From positions 1-30,012 of the forward strand of contig CABUZU010000010.1 in assembly GCA_902496125.1 (NCBI GenBank): a stretch of 30,012 bases of DNA. The letters run 5' to 3'. Every line of letters begins with the position of its first letter. Within the stretch, counting starts at the first letter, position 1. The notes below the pieces were generated by a model that did no database searches, was not told the DNA's origin, and saw nothing but the letters and a program-made list of their open reading frames with translations. The position numbers and the translations under genes were made by a program. Shown here in pieces: positions 14,844 to 22,280 of the stretch. Source of the stretch: an uncultured Lachnospiraceae bacterium. GTDB lineage: Bacteria > Bacillota > Clostridia > Lachnospirales > Lachnospiraceae.

Positions 14844-16175
14844 ATGAAGAATCAAAAAAAGAATACACTTTTTAATTTTATAGTAGTAATAGTATTATGT
14901 TTAGCATTTAGTTTACAGAGTGTAAGTCCAGCCTTTGCCGTTGGCATTGGCGTTAAGACAAAGAAAACGGATTATATTACAGCAAAGGATTGGCCAAAGG
15001 CACCAGAAGTTGGAGCAGAAGGTGCAGTATTAATTGATGCAAAAACAGGGCAGGTCTTATATGCAAAAAATGCAGATACTGCTTTTTATCCAGCAAGTAT
15101 TACAAAGATTATGACCGCTCTTTTGGCACTTGAGAATTGTAAGTTAGACGATAAGGTTACATTTGAAGGAGATGCACTTTCGGCATTACCATTAGGCTAT
15201 GCAGCAATTGCAGCAACAGAAGGAGAAACGATGTCAGCTGAGGATTGGATTACTGCTTTACTTGTTCATTCCGCAGGAGATGCTGCAAATGCGTTAGCTA
15301 GTCATGTAGGTGGAACACTCAGTAATTTTGCTGATATGATGAATGAGAGAGCGAAAAAGGCAGGAGCAAAAAATACACACTTTAATAATCCAAGTGGACT
15401 ACAAGAAGACAATCATTATACCACTCCCTATGATATGGCAATGATTATGAAAGATTGTATTAAAAATGATGATTTTGTGCGTATCTCAAGTTTATTAAGC
15501 TATACAATTGAGCCAAATAATAAGAGAACACAGGCTTTCCCATTTGCAACAAGACATCAGATGCTACAGTCTTATTCAAGTAATTATTATCCTTATGCAA
15601 TTTGTGGCAAGACCGGTTATACCTCACAAGCTGGTTATACATTAGTTACCTATGCAAAAAAAGATGATATGGAACTGATTTGTTGTGTGATGAAATGTGA
15701 CCAAGATCCAGCAAAGTACAATGATACAAGAGCATTGTTTGAATATGGATTTAAAAATTTCTATCTTTGTGATGCGTCAAAACAAGATATGAGATATACA
15801 TTTTCTCAGTCTGGAATTTTTAGTAATTTAAATGATAACTCTTCTGAATTGTCTATTTCTTTAAAAGGTGATTCGCAATTGATTCTACCAAGAGGATTAG
15901 AGTTAGCGGATTTAGATACAAAGCTATTTTATAATAAAGAGTCAAGTAGTGGAAATTTTGCAAAGGTTACTTATAGCTATGAAGGTATGAAGCTTGGTAC
16001 CGCACAGCTATCATTGCAAAAGACGGATATAAAGAATACAGATATGAAGATTTTTGATGAGCATACCATTTACATTAATATTTGGTATATTATAGTAGCA
16101 GGTATTCTTTTAATTACAATATTAATAATATTTATTATAAAGAAAAGAAAGAATAGAAATAGACTAAGGTTCTAA
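14844..16175 (+). CDS. D-alanyl-D-alanine carboxypeptidase-like protein, copy 2 (altered SxN motif)
   Basis: A 443-residue tandem paralogue of the preceding gene with the same layout: signal peptide, S11 peptidase domain, C-terminal beta domain, and a membrane anchor ending in KKRKNRNR. The nucleophile motif Ser85-Ile-Thr-Lys88 and Lys256-Thr-Gly258 are kept. The second motif reads Ser143-Ala-Gly145, where copy 1 has Ser-Ala-Asn. The codon changed from AAT to GGA, so this is not a single-base slip. The Asn helps position substrate, so activity may be reduced or altered. There is no proper ribosome site near the ATG: only GAGG at 14825-14828, about 15 bases away. Translation may rely on reinitiation after copy 1. 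Two stretches of over 50 bases are identical to copy 1. Confidence 0.93.
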   Translation: MKNQKKNTLFNFIVVIVLCLAFSLQSVSPAFAVGIGVKTKKTDYITAKDWPKAPEVGAEGAVLIDAKTGQVLYAKNADTAFYPASITKIMTALLALENCKLDDKVTFEGDALSALPLGYAAIAATEGETMSAEDWITALLVHSAGDAANALASHVGGTLSNFADMMNERAKKAGAKNTHFNNPSGLQEDNHYTTPYDMAMIMKDCIKNDDFVRISSLLSYTIEPNNKRTQAFPFATRHQMLQSYSSNYYPYAICGKTGYTSQAGYTLVTYAKKDDMELICCVMKCDQDPAKYNDTRALFEYGFKNFYLCDASKQDMRYTFSQSGIFSNLNDNSSELSISLKGDSQLILPRGLELADLDTKLFYNKESSSGNFAKVTYSYEGMKLGTAQLSLQKTDIKNTDMKIFDEHTIYINIWYIIVAGILLITILIIFIIKKRKNRNRLRF

Positions 16176-16179
16176 TAAT

Positions 16180-16211
16180 AAAAGCGTGTCGCAATTTTGC
16201 AACACGCTTTT
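16180..16211. terminator. Bidirectional terminator after the carboxypeptidase pair
   Basis: Stem AAAAGCGTGT / ACACGCTTTT with inner pairing around GCAATTTTGC. The run of T after the stem on each strand allows termination from both convergent units. It overlaps the stop of the exonuclease gene. Confidence 0.85.
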
Positions 16212-17172
16212 ATGTTTCTGCTTTTTGTTTCCGTTTACGAATACGTCGTTTATTTCGAATGGATTCTTGTTTTTGATAGATGACATCAATATCATTTTCA
16301 GAAATTAATTTTAATGTTTTTATAGCAAAATATTTACCGTCGTGTGTTTTCTTTACTCGAATTTTCCCTTTTAGGTACCCATGCAAAGGACATTGCGATA
16401 AACTGTAATAAATGTTGTTATGGGGAAACCAACGAATTTTTTTGCGTAAGGCTTTACCACATTGATAACAACGAGTCGTCGTGACAGTCTTATCTTTTAA
16501 CATCTCTTCTTTTGAATTGAAGATACGAGAAACGTATTTAGAATAACGACGAAAAACCACATAAATCTCCTCATCTTTGGTAAGTGGAGGACGGTGATAG
16601 TCTACAGAATCGTATTCTTTTACAAGTTCTAAATTCATTTGTTGAATAATACGAGCAGTGTAGCGTGTATCACCAATTGCCTGATGAAAGGTTTCAGAAT
16701 TGTCTAAATGAAGAAAGTCTACTGCATAAGCAAGTGATTTACGACTTTTACCATCTTCATAAAGAAGGCTGAATAGTTTTTGGACATCATAATAGTAAAG
16801 TGGTTTTGGAAGTGGATTTTCAAAATGATAAAAATCCATATTTTGTTGAAGTTCTTCTAAATCCATCGATCCCCAAGTACAGAGCTTATATTCTTCATTT
16901 CCACACCAATTAAAAAAATCAGAAATTACCTCTAAAAAAGTACGGGCTTTAAAGTATTCTTTAAAGTCAACTTTTAAAAGTTGCTTTGTGCGGTGATGAA
17001 GACGAGTATATACTTGTGGACGGATGCGTTCACTAAATTCATCAATTCGTTCCTTGTTATCATTGAGTTTAACAGCACCAATCTCAATGATTTCAAAAGG
17101 AAGACGAGGATTTTCTAGTTCTTTGCCATTGGGACTTTGGTTCCATTCTAAATCTAATACGATATAGTTCAT
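16210..17172 (-). CDS. DEDDh 3'-5' exonuclease with C-terminal cysteine cluster
   Basis: A 320-residue protein of the exonuclease/KapD-like family, removing nucleotides from RNA or DNA 3' ends with two metal ions. The DEDDh residues are visible as VLDLEWN (Asp7, Glu9) followed by FEIIEIGAVKL, then CTWGSMDLEELQ, then FHQAIGDTRYTA (His and Asp of motif III). After the catalytic domain (about 1-185) comes an extension with a CYQC pair and a later CPLHG cysteine, likely a small zinc-binding element, and a very basic tail ending RNKRRIRKRKQK. These suggest nucleic-acid binding. GGGAGG precedes the ATG. Single-gene unit. Confidence 0.88.
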   Translation of the reverse strand: MNYIVLDLEWNQSPNGKELENPRLPFEIIEIGAVKLNDNKERIDEFSERIRPQVYTRLHHRTKQLLKVDFKEYFKARTFLEVISDFFNWCGNEEYKLCTWGSMDLEELQQNMDFYHFENPLPKPLYYYDVQKLFSLLYEDGKSRKSLAYAVDFLHLDNSETFHQAIGDTRYTARIIQQMNLELVKEYDSVDYHRPPLTKDEEIYVVFRRYSKYVSRIFNSKEEMLKDKTVTTTRCYQCGKALRKKIRWFPHNNIYYSLSQCPLHGYLKGKIRVKKTHDGKYFAIKTLKLISENDIDVIYQKQESIRNKRRIRKRKQKAET

Positions 17173-17199
17173 AAAAACCTCCCAATTATTGCTGGTATT

Positions 17200-17228
17200 A
17201 GTGTATCATATTCACTTTATATAGGCAA
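17200..17228 (-). promoter_or_regulatory. Promoter of the DEDDh exonuclease gene
   Basis: Minus-strand TTGCCT (17223-17228) and TACACT (17200-17205) with a 17-base spacer, 28 bases upstream of the start codon. Confidence 0.45.
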
Positions 17229-17241
17229 GAAATTCTTGGTC

Positions 17242-17270
17242 TTGATTTTTTTATACATTTAGAATAAAAT
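17242..17270 (+). promoter_or_regulatory. Promoter of the RmlD-like/symporter operon
   Basis: TTGATT (17242-17247) and TAAAAT (17265-17270) with a 17-base spacer. The leader downstream contains AATACGTC twice (17272-17279 and 17299-17306) and a CCCG/CGGG pair followed by a T-rich tract just before the ribosome site. Confidence 0.55.
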
Positions 17271-17335
17271 AAATACGTCCCGGCTAATCATCCCACAAAA
17301 TACGTCGGGCATTTTTATTTTAGGAGGATACTTGA

Positions 17336-18175
17336 ATGGAAAAGATATGGATTGCAGGTTCTAAGGGACATGTTGGTTCAGCACTAACAACATTATTAGA
17401 TTGTATTCGATATGAACTACTTCCAACTGACCACAATGAAGTAGACATTACAGACCGTGAAGAAGTAGAACAATTTGTAAGAGTAAATCGTCCAGATATT
17501 ATTATCAATTGTGTTGGATTTGGAGATATTGATGCTTGTGAGAAAAATCCAGATAAAGCATTTTTAATTAATGCAGTTGGAGCAAGAAACCTTGCAGTTT
17601 TAGCACAGAGTATTAATGCAAAATTAATTCATCTATCAACCGATGATGTTTTTGCTCATAAAGCGAATAAACCTTATAATGAATTTGATTTACCAATACC
17701 AGATACTGTATATGGACAAAGTAAATTAGCAGGGGAGAGATTTGTACAAACTCTTTGCCCTCGCCATGTCATTGTGCGCAGTAGTTGGGTATATGGAATT
17801 GGACATGATTTCTTGCATACGGTATTAGATGCAGCAAATGATAAAAATTGTAAAGCATTAGAGGTATCATCTGCTCAATATGGTTGTCCAACAAGTGCAA
17901 CAGAACTTGCAAAAACAATTGAACAGTTTATTGATAACGACAGCCTTGGTATCCACCATGCAGTATGCCAGGGAAGTTGTAGTCGATATGAATATGCAAA
18001 AGAAATTTTACGTATTGCTCATCTAGAAAATCAATTAGAAATTATTGAAACGAATGATGACGATACGTATTCTGTACTTGACAATATGATGTTGCGTTTA
18101 GAGAATTTAGAGCAACCTACATTTTGGAAAGATGCTCTTTCTGATTATATAAAATCCATAGGGGGTATAAACTAA
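17336..18175 (+). CDS. RmlD/RfbD-like NAD(P)-dependent reductase
   Basis: A 279-residue extended short-chain dehydrogenase of the dTDP-4-dehydrorhamnose reductase family. Visible are the N-terminal Rossmann loop IAGSKGHVGSAL (GxxGxxG, residues 5-16), the RPDIIINCVGFGDIDACE segment near residue 52, LIHLSTDDVFA at about 99-109, and the catalytic Tyr-x-x-x-Lys as VYGQSKLAGERF. RSSWVYG follows. TAGGAGG is the ribosome site. No other dTDP-rhamnose gene is in the window and the next gene is a symporter, so the true substrate is uncertain; this could be a general sugar-nucleotide reductase. The stop overlaps the next start (TAATG). Confidence 0.83.
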   Translation: MEKIWIAGSKGHVGSALTTLLDCIRYELLPTDHNEVDITDREEVEQFVRVNRPDIIINCVGFGDIDACEKNPDKAFLINAVGARNLAVLAQSINAKLIHLSTDDVFAHKANKPYNEFDLPIPDTVYGQSKLAGERFVQTLCPRHVIVRSSWVYGIGHDFLHTVLDAANDKNCKALEVSSAQYGCPTSATELAKTIEQFIDNDSLGIHHAVCQGSCSRYEYAKEILRIAHLENQLEIIETNDDDTYSVLDNMMLRLENLEQPTFWKDALSDYIKSIGGIN

Positions 18176-19449
18176 TGGATAAAAAACATGAACCGAAAAA
18201 GAAATTAGACCTTTCAACGAAGATTTTTGCTTCATTGATTATTGGTGCATTATGTGGTGTTGCCCTACATTATTTAGTACCCGCAGGCTCTTTTCGAGAT
18301 GATGTAATCATTGAAGGTGTTCTTTATGTAATTGGACAAGGTTTTATTAGACTGATGCAGATGCTTGTTGTACCGTTAGTATTTTGTTCATTAATTTGTG
18401 GTAGTATGGCAATCGGTGATACGAAAACATTAGGTAAGGTTGGAATAAAGACCGTATTATTTTATCTGTTTACCACAACTCTTGCAGTAACTGTTGCACT
18501 TACCGTGGCATCGATTATCAATCCTGGTATTGGCGTTACAATGGATAATGTATCAAAGGCAGATATTACGATTGCAGATAAGCAACCATTTAAAGAAACA
18601 TTATTAAATATTATTCCAAAGAATCCAGTGGAATCTTTAGCTAATGCAGATATGCTGCCAATTATTGTATTTGCTTTATTTGTTGGAATTATGTTAGCTA
18701 AGCTTGGAAGCAAGGCTTCAACCGTTGCGAATTTCTTTAATGAATTTAATAACATCATGATGGAAATGACGATGGCAGTTATGAGTGTGGCACCAATTGG
18801 TGTATTTTGTTTAATTGCACGTACATTTGCAAACATTGGATTTGATGCATTTGTTCCGATGTTAAAATACATGGCAGCGGTTATCTTAGCATTGTTCATT
18901 CAGTGTTTTGGTGTATACCAAATTTTATTATTTATTTTTACAAGATTAAATCCATTAAAATTTGTAAAGAAATTTTTCCCTGTTATGAACTTTGCTTTTA
19001 CAACAGCAACTTCAAATGCAACGATTCCATTATCAATTGATACGTTAAATAAGAAAATGGGCGTTAGTAAGAAGATTTCTTCTTTTACAATTCCATTAGG
19101 TGCAACTGTTAATATGGATGGTACCTCTATTATGCAAGGCGTTGCCGTTATCTTTATTGCACAAGTTTATGGAATGTCACTTACGACATCTGACCTTATC
19201 ACAGTTGTAGCAACAGCAACATTAGCTTCGATTGGTACAGCAGGTGTTCCATCGGTTGGTCTTATTACATTGGCAATGGTATTGCAGAGTGTAGGACTTC
19301 CTACCGAAGGTATTGCGTTAATTATGGGTATTGACCGTATTCTAGATATGCTTCGTACCGCAGTTAATATTACAGGTGATGCCGTTTGTACAACAATCGT
19401 TTCATATCAAGAAAAAGCATTGGATAAAGACGTATTTAATCAAAATTAA
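18175..19449 (+). CDS. Dicarboxylate/amino acid:cation symporter (DAACS, GltP/SstT-like)
   Basis: A 424-residue sodium- or proton-coupled transporter of the glutamate/C4-dicarboxylate family. It has about eight helices and the family motifs: RLMQMLVVPLVFCSLICG early, the first hairpin FTTATSNATIPLSID (serine-rich HP1, near residue 280), the NMDGTSIMQG unwound helix TM7, the second hairpin ASIGTAGVPSVGLITLAMVL, and DRILDMLRTAVNITGDA in TM8, which carries the substrate-contacting Asp/Arg and Asn. The Arg in TM8 points to acidic substrates. It overlaps the reductase stop by one base and is followed by a strong terminator. Confidence 0.94.
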   Translation: MDKKHEPKKKLDLSTKIFASLIIGALCGVALHYLVPAGSFRDDVIIEGVLYVIGQGFIRLMQMLVVPLVFCSLICGSMAIGDTKTLGKVGIKTVLFYLFTTTLAVTVALTVASIINPGIGVTMDNVSKADITIADKQPFKETLLNIIPKNPVESLANADMLPIIVFALFVGIMLAKLGSKASTVANFFNEFNNIMMEMTMAVMSVAPIGVFCLIARTFANIGFDAFVPMLKYMAAVILALFIQCFGVYQILLFIFTRLNPLKFVKKFFPVMNFAFTTATSNATIPLSIDTLNKKMGVSKKISSFTIPLGATVNMDGTSIMQGVAVIFIAQVYGMSLTTSDLITVVATATLASIGTAGVPSVGLITLAMVLQSVGLPTEGIALIMGIDRILDMLRTAVNITGDAVCTTIVSYQEKALDKDVFNQN

Positions 19450-19453
19450 TCTG

Positions 19454-19482
19454 ATAGCCCCGATTTATTCGGGGCTATTTTT
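19454..19482 (+). terminator. Terminator after the symporter gene
   Basis: Stem ATAGCCCCGA / TCGGGGCTAT, then TTTTTC. It begins five bases after the stop codon. Confidence 0.93.
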
Positions 19483-19504
19483 CTGTACTAAAAATGGCAA
19501 TTGC

Positions 19505-19533
19505 TTGACAACTACTAAGCCATGAAGTAAACT
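19505..19533 (+). promoter_or_regulatory. Promoter of the ArsR/FmdE/holB run
   Basis: A perfect TTGACA (19505-19510) and TAAACT (19528-19533) with a 17-base spacer. Its -10 region lies inside the dyad described at 19511-19543. Confidence 0.65.
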
Positions 19534-19543
19534 TTTAAGTAGT
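19511..19543 (+). promoter_or_regulatory. Candidate ArsR-family operator
   Basis: ACTACTAAG (19511-19519) and TTAAGTAGT (19535-19543) are inverted repeats matching at eight of nine positions, centred on the spacer/-10 boundary. A repressor bound here would block RNA polymerase. Autoregulation by the adjacent ArsR protein is inference. Confidence 0.45.
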
Positions 19544-19583
19544 AGAAAAAATGATAGTAGAAAGTCATCTGGGAGGGGAATTG

Positions 19584-19946
19584 ATGAGTATTAAAAAATT
19601 ACCACATGACCATGGAGATATCAGTAAAGTTTTAGAAAGGCTTCCAGATGTGGAAACATTTGAAAAAGTCTCTAATATATTTGCTTTGGTTAGTGATGTA
19701 ACAAGACTTCGAATTTTATGGATGTTATGTCATTGTGAAGAATGTGTGTGCAACATTGCAAGTGCAGTTGATATGTCAGCACCAGCAGTCGCACATCATT
19801 TAAAAATATTAAAAGGTGCTGGACTTATTAAAAGTCGTCGTGAAGGCAAGGAGATGCACTATTCGTTAGCAGACGATGAAACGGCTAAATTAGTGCATCA
19901 GATGGTCGATATGATGTTAGGAAGTTGTAATACTAGAGAAGAGTAG
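19584..19946 (+). CDS. ArsR/SmtB-family metalloregulatory repressor
   Basis: A 120-residue winged-helix regulator. The start at ATG 19584 is chosen for the GGGAGGGG six bases upstream; an ATG at 19551 lacks one and would add a tail unlike the family. The core reads LVSDVTRLRILWML, then a cysteine cluster CHCEECVCNIA (Cys49, 51, 54, 56) at the position of the CadC/ArsR ELCVCD metal site, then the recognition helix SAPAVAHHLKILKGAGLI and wing RREGKEMHYSL. His residues in LPHDHGD near the N-terminus could add ligands. It probably senses a soft or thiophilic metal such as Cd, Pb, Zn or As. The next gene follows 12 bases later. Confidence 0.9.
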   Translation: MSIKKLPHDHGDISKVLERLPDVETFEKVSNIFALVSDVTRLRILWMLCHCEECVCNIASAVDMSAPAVAHHLKILKGAGLIKSRREGKEMHYSLADDETAKLVHQMVDMMLGSCNTREE

Positions 19947-19958
19947 GGGGAAAGAACG

Positions 19959-20339
19959 ATGAATATGGAATTATGGGATTTAGCAGTAAAAGCACATGGA
20001 CATGAGTGTGCAGGTTTAGCATGTGGATTTCGTATGGGAGAGGAATTAAAGAAAATTTTTAAACCTACAGAAAAAATTCATGCAATCATACCGGGATATA
20101 ATTGTGTTGCTGATGGAATTTCAATTGTCACAGGAGTTTCAATCAGCAATCATACAATGAAGGTAGATAAAAACTACGAAAATTATGTATTTTATGCAGA
20201 AGGCGATGATGAAGGTTGGGAATTTAAAATCCATAAGCTTCAAATGGCAGAGGGTGCAGACCCGGTAACAGGAATTTTAGCATTTGCAAGAGATATGTTA
20301 TTTGATATTACGCCTTGTGATATTAATGTAGAGGAATAA
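19959..20339 (+). CDS. FmdE-like protein
   Basis: A 126-residue protein of the FmdE family, named after the formylmethanofuran dehydrogenase accessory subunit but found in many bacteria without that enzyme. The N-terminal AVKAHGHECAGLACGFRMG (His13, His15, Cys17) is the metal-binding family signature. PGYNCVADGISIVTG with a further Cys follows, then a mixed alpha/beta end with ITPCDINVEE. The usual zinc-ribbon C-terminus of longer FmdE proteins is missing, so this is the short form. TAGGGGGAAAG is the ribosome site. Its stop overlaps the next start (TAATG). The link to a metal sensor suggests a metal- or molybdopterin-related role, which is inference. Confidence 0.82.
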   Translation: MNMELWDLAVKAHGHECAGLACGFRMGEELKKIFKPTEKIHAIIPGYNCVADGISIVTGVSISNHTMKVDKNYENYVFYAEGDDEGWEFKIHKLQMAEGADPVTGILAFARDMLFDITPCDINVEE

Positions 20340-21691
20340 TGGATATTAAAGATTGTTCAAAGGGGATTTATCATAAATTAAAGGAGTATGCGAAAAGTGA
20401 CTATTATCCTTTTCATATGCCAGGTCATAAAAGAAGAAATATGGAATTTATAAATCCATATGAAATTGATATTACAGAGATTGAAGGTTTTGATGATTTG
20501 CATCATCCAGAGCCTGACGGACTTCTTACATTAGCACAACAAGAGGCAGCAGATATTTATTCAACGAAGAAATCATTTTTTTTAGTCAATGGAAGTAGTG
20601 CAGGAATTTTAGCTGCAATTTGTGCAAGTGTGAAAAAAGATGGAACGCTTTTAATGGCAAAGAACTGCCATAAATCTGCTTATCATGCAACATATTTAAG
20701 GGAAATTAATACACAGTATCTATTGCCTGATTGGATAGAAGGATGGGAATGTTTTGGACAGGTGAGGCCAGAGGCTTTAGAAGAAAAGTTAAAAAATACA
20801 CCGAATATCCAAGCCTTTATTATGGTATCTCCAACTTATGAAGGCGTGATATCCGATATCGAATCCATTGCAAACATTTGCCATAAATATCAAGTGCTTT
20901 TAATTGTGGATGAAGCTCATGGAGCACATTTAAATTTTGGTTTACAATGGCCAAAATCTGCATTAGAATATGGAGCAGATATGGTAATTCAAAGCTTGCA
21001 TAAAACACTTCCATCGCTGACACAAACTGCGATTTTACATGTAGGAAACGACCTTGTAGATTGTGATAAAATAAAATTTTTCTTAGATATTTTTCAAAGT
21101 TCGAGCCCATCTTATCTTTTGATGGCATCAATACAAGAATGTATTCGATTAATGGATGAAAAGGGAACTGAATTATTTAATGTCTATTGGAGCAATTTAC
21201 AAGAGTTAAGAACTAAGCTTAGGAGACTAAAAAATCTAAAATTATTGGAACAAGATTGTTTTGATGATTCTAAAATTGTAATTGGAACCTTTGGTATTGG
21301 ATGGAATGCAAGAAAATTATATGAGAAGTTATTAACTGATTATCATTTACAAGCAGAAATGGCAACAGAAAATTATGTTATATTAATGACGACAGTAAAC
21401 GATAGTAAAGAAGGATTTGACAGACTAGCAGATGCGTTATATCAAATAGATAATAAACTTATTGGTTATCATAGTAAAGAGCAAAAAAAATCTTTTGATT
21501 TTAGTGATTGTATTGGTAAAAAAAGTGTAAGTTATATTTATACTTATCCCCCAGGGATTCCAATACTTGTACCAGGAGAGAAAATTACAAAGGAAAGTAT
21601 AGAGAAAATTCAAAAATATTTAGATTCAGAAATAAAAGTTCATGGTCTAACAGAGGATGGAAAAATTCAATGGGAAGAATTTATTTTTTAA
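20339..21691 (+). CDS. Orn/Lys/Arg decarboxylase-family PLP enzyme (YaaO-like)
   Basis: A 450-residue fold-type I PLP protein, the short clostridial/Bacillus form of the Orn/Lys/Arg decarboxylase family. Visible are the N-terminal YPFHMPGHKRR (residues 23-33), DITEIEGFDDLHHP, FFLVNGSSAGILAA, CHKSAYHA, the cofactor Asp in LLIVDEAHGAH (191-197) and the Schiff-base Lys222 in QSLHKTLPSLTQ. A smaller C-terminal domain with YPPGIPILVPGE follows. Arginine, lysine or ornithine could be the substrate, giving a polyamine precursor. Its place directly before a kinase and holB matches yaaO in Bacillus. It is translationally coupled to the FmdE-like gene and overlaps the next gene by 22 bases. Confidence 0.9.
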   Translation: MDIKDCSKGIYHKLKEYAKSDYYPFHMPGHKRRNMEFINPYEIDITEIEGFDDLHHPEPDGLLTLAQQEAADIYSTKKSFFLVNGSSAGILAAICASVKKDGTLLMAKNCHKSAYHATYLREINTQYLLPDWIEGWECFGQVRPEALEEKLKNTPNIQAFIMVSPTYEGVISDIESIANICHKYQVLLIVDEAHGAHLNFGLQWPKSALEYGADMVIQSLHKTLPSLTQTAILHVGNDLVDCDKIKFFLDIFQSSSPSYLLMASIQECIRLMDEKGTELFNVYWSNLQELRTKLRRLKNLKLLEQDCFDDSKIVIGTFGIGWNARKLYEKLLTDYHLQAEMATENYVILMTTVNDSKEGFDRLADALYQIDNKLIGYHSKEQKKSFDFSDCIGKKSVSYIYTYPPGIPILVPGEKITKESIEKIQKYLDSEIKVHGLTEDGKIQWEEFIF

Positions 21692-22275
21692 TGGGAAAAA
21701 GTGCATCAGGGAAAGATACAATGTATGAGAAGCTTTTAGAAAGATTTTCATTGAAAAAAGTAGTACCCTATACAACACGTCCACTTAGAGAAAATGAAAA
21801 AAATGGAAAGCAATATTTTTTCGTAAGTGATGAGGATTATTTAGAAAAAGAGAAAAAAAATCAGATTATTGAGAGTAGGGTCTATGAAACAGTCTATGGA
21901 CCATGGAGATATTTTACAGTAGATGATGGACAAATTGACTTAAGCTTAGAAACCGATTATTTGATGATAGGAACATTAGAGTCCTATCAGAGTATAAAAA
22001 AATATTTTGGACAAGAAGTTGTTGTTCCCCTATATCTAGAAGTTGAGGATGGGGTTCGTCTACAGCGAGCTATGGATAGAGAGAAAAAACAGTTAAACCC
22101 TAGTTATGATGAAATGTGCCGCAGATTTTTAGCTGACCAACAAGATTTTAGTGATGAGAGGCTAGAGGAATGTGGTATTCATATAAAATATAAAAATGAA
22201 AATTTAGAGGAATGCTTAAAAGAAATTGGTGAAGTAATTTCATCAAATAAAGTCTTCCCAGACGATAGGAGGTAA
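21670..22275 (+). CDS. Guanylate-kinase-like protein in the tmk position
   Basis: A 201-residue P-loop kinase of the guanylate kinase family. It has the Walker A sequence GKSASGKDT (residues 9-17), a VPYTTRPLRENEKNGKQYFF segment that is the GMP-binding TTRxxRxxExxGxxYxF motif, and RLQRAMDREKK as the lid. The start at 21670 is kept because the next ATG (21691) would remove the first beta strand RIYFLMG. The coding region begins inside the preceding gene. In Bacillus the corresponding slot holds thymidylate kinase. The G-S-x-S-G Walker form differs from standard Gmk, so it may be a paralogue with another nucleotide or small-molecule substrate. Confidence 0.85.
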   Translation: MGRIYFLMGKSASGKDTMYEKLLERFSLKKVVPYTTRPLRENEKNGKQYFFVSDEDYLEKEKKNQIIESRVYETVYGPWRYFTVDDGQIDLSLETDYLMIGTLESYQSIKKYFGQEVVVPLYLEVEDGVRLQRAMDREKKQLNPSYDEMCRRFLADQQDFSDERLEECGIHIKYKNENLEECLKEIGEVISSNKVFPDDRR

Positions 22276-22280
22276 TTGAT

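Noticed and set aside
18462..18899. 145-codon reverse frame inside the symporter gene
   Set aside because: Antisense of membrane helices, which often gives long open frames; no ribosome site or homology.
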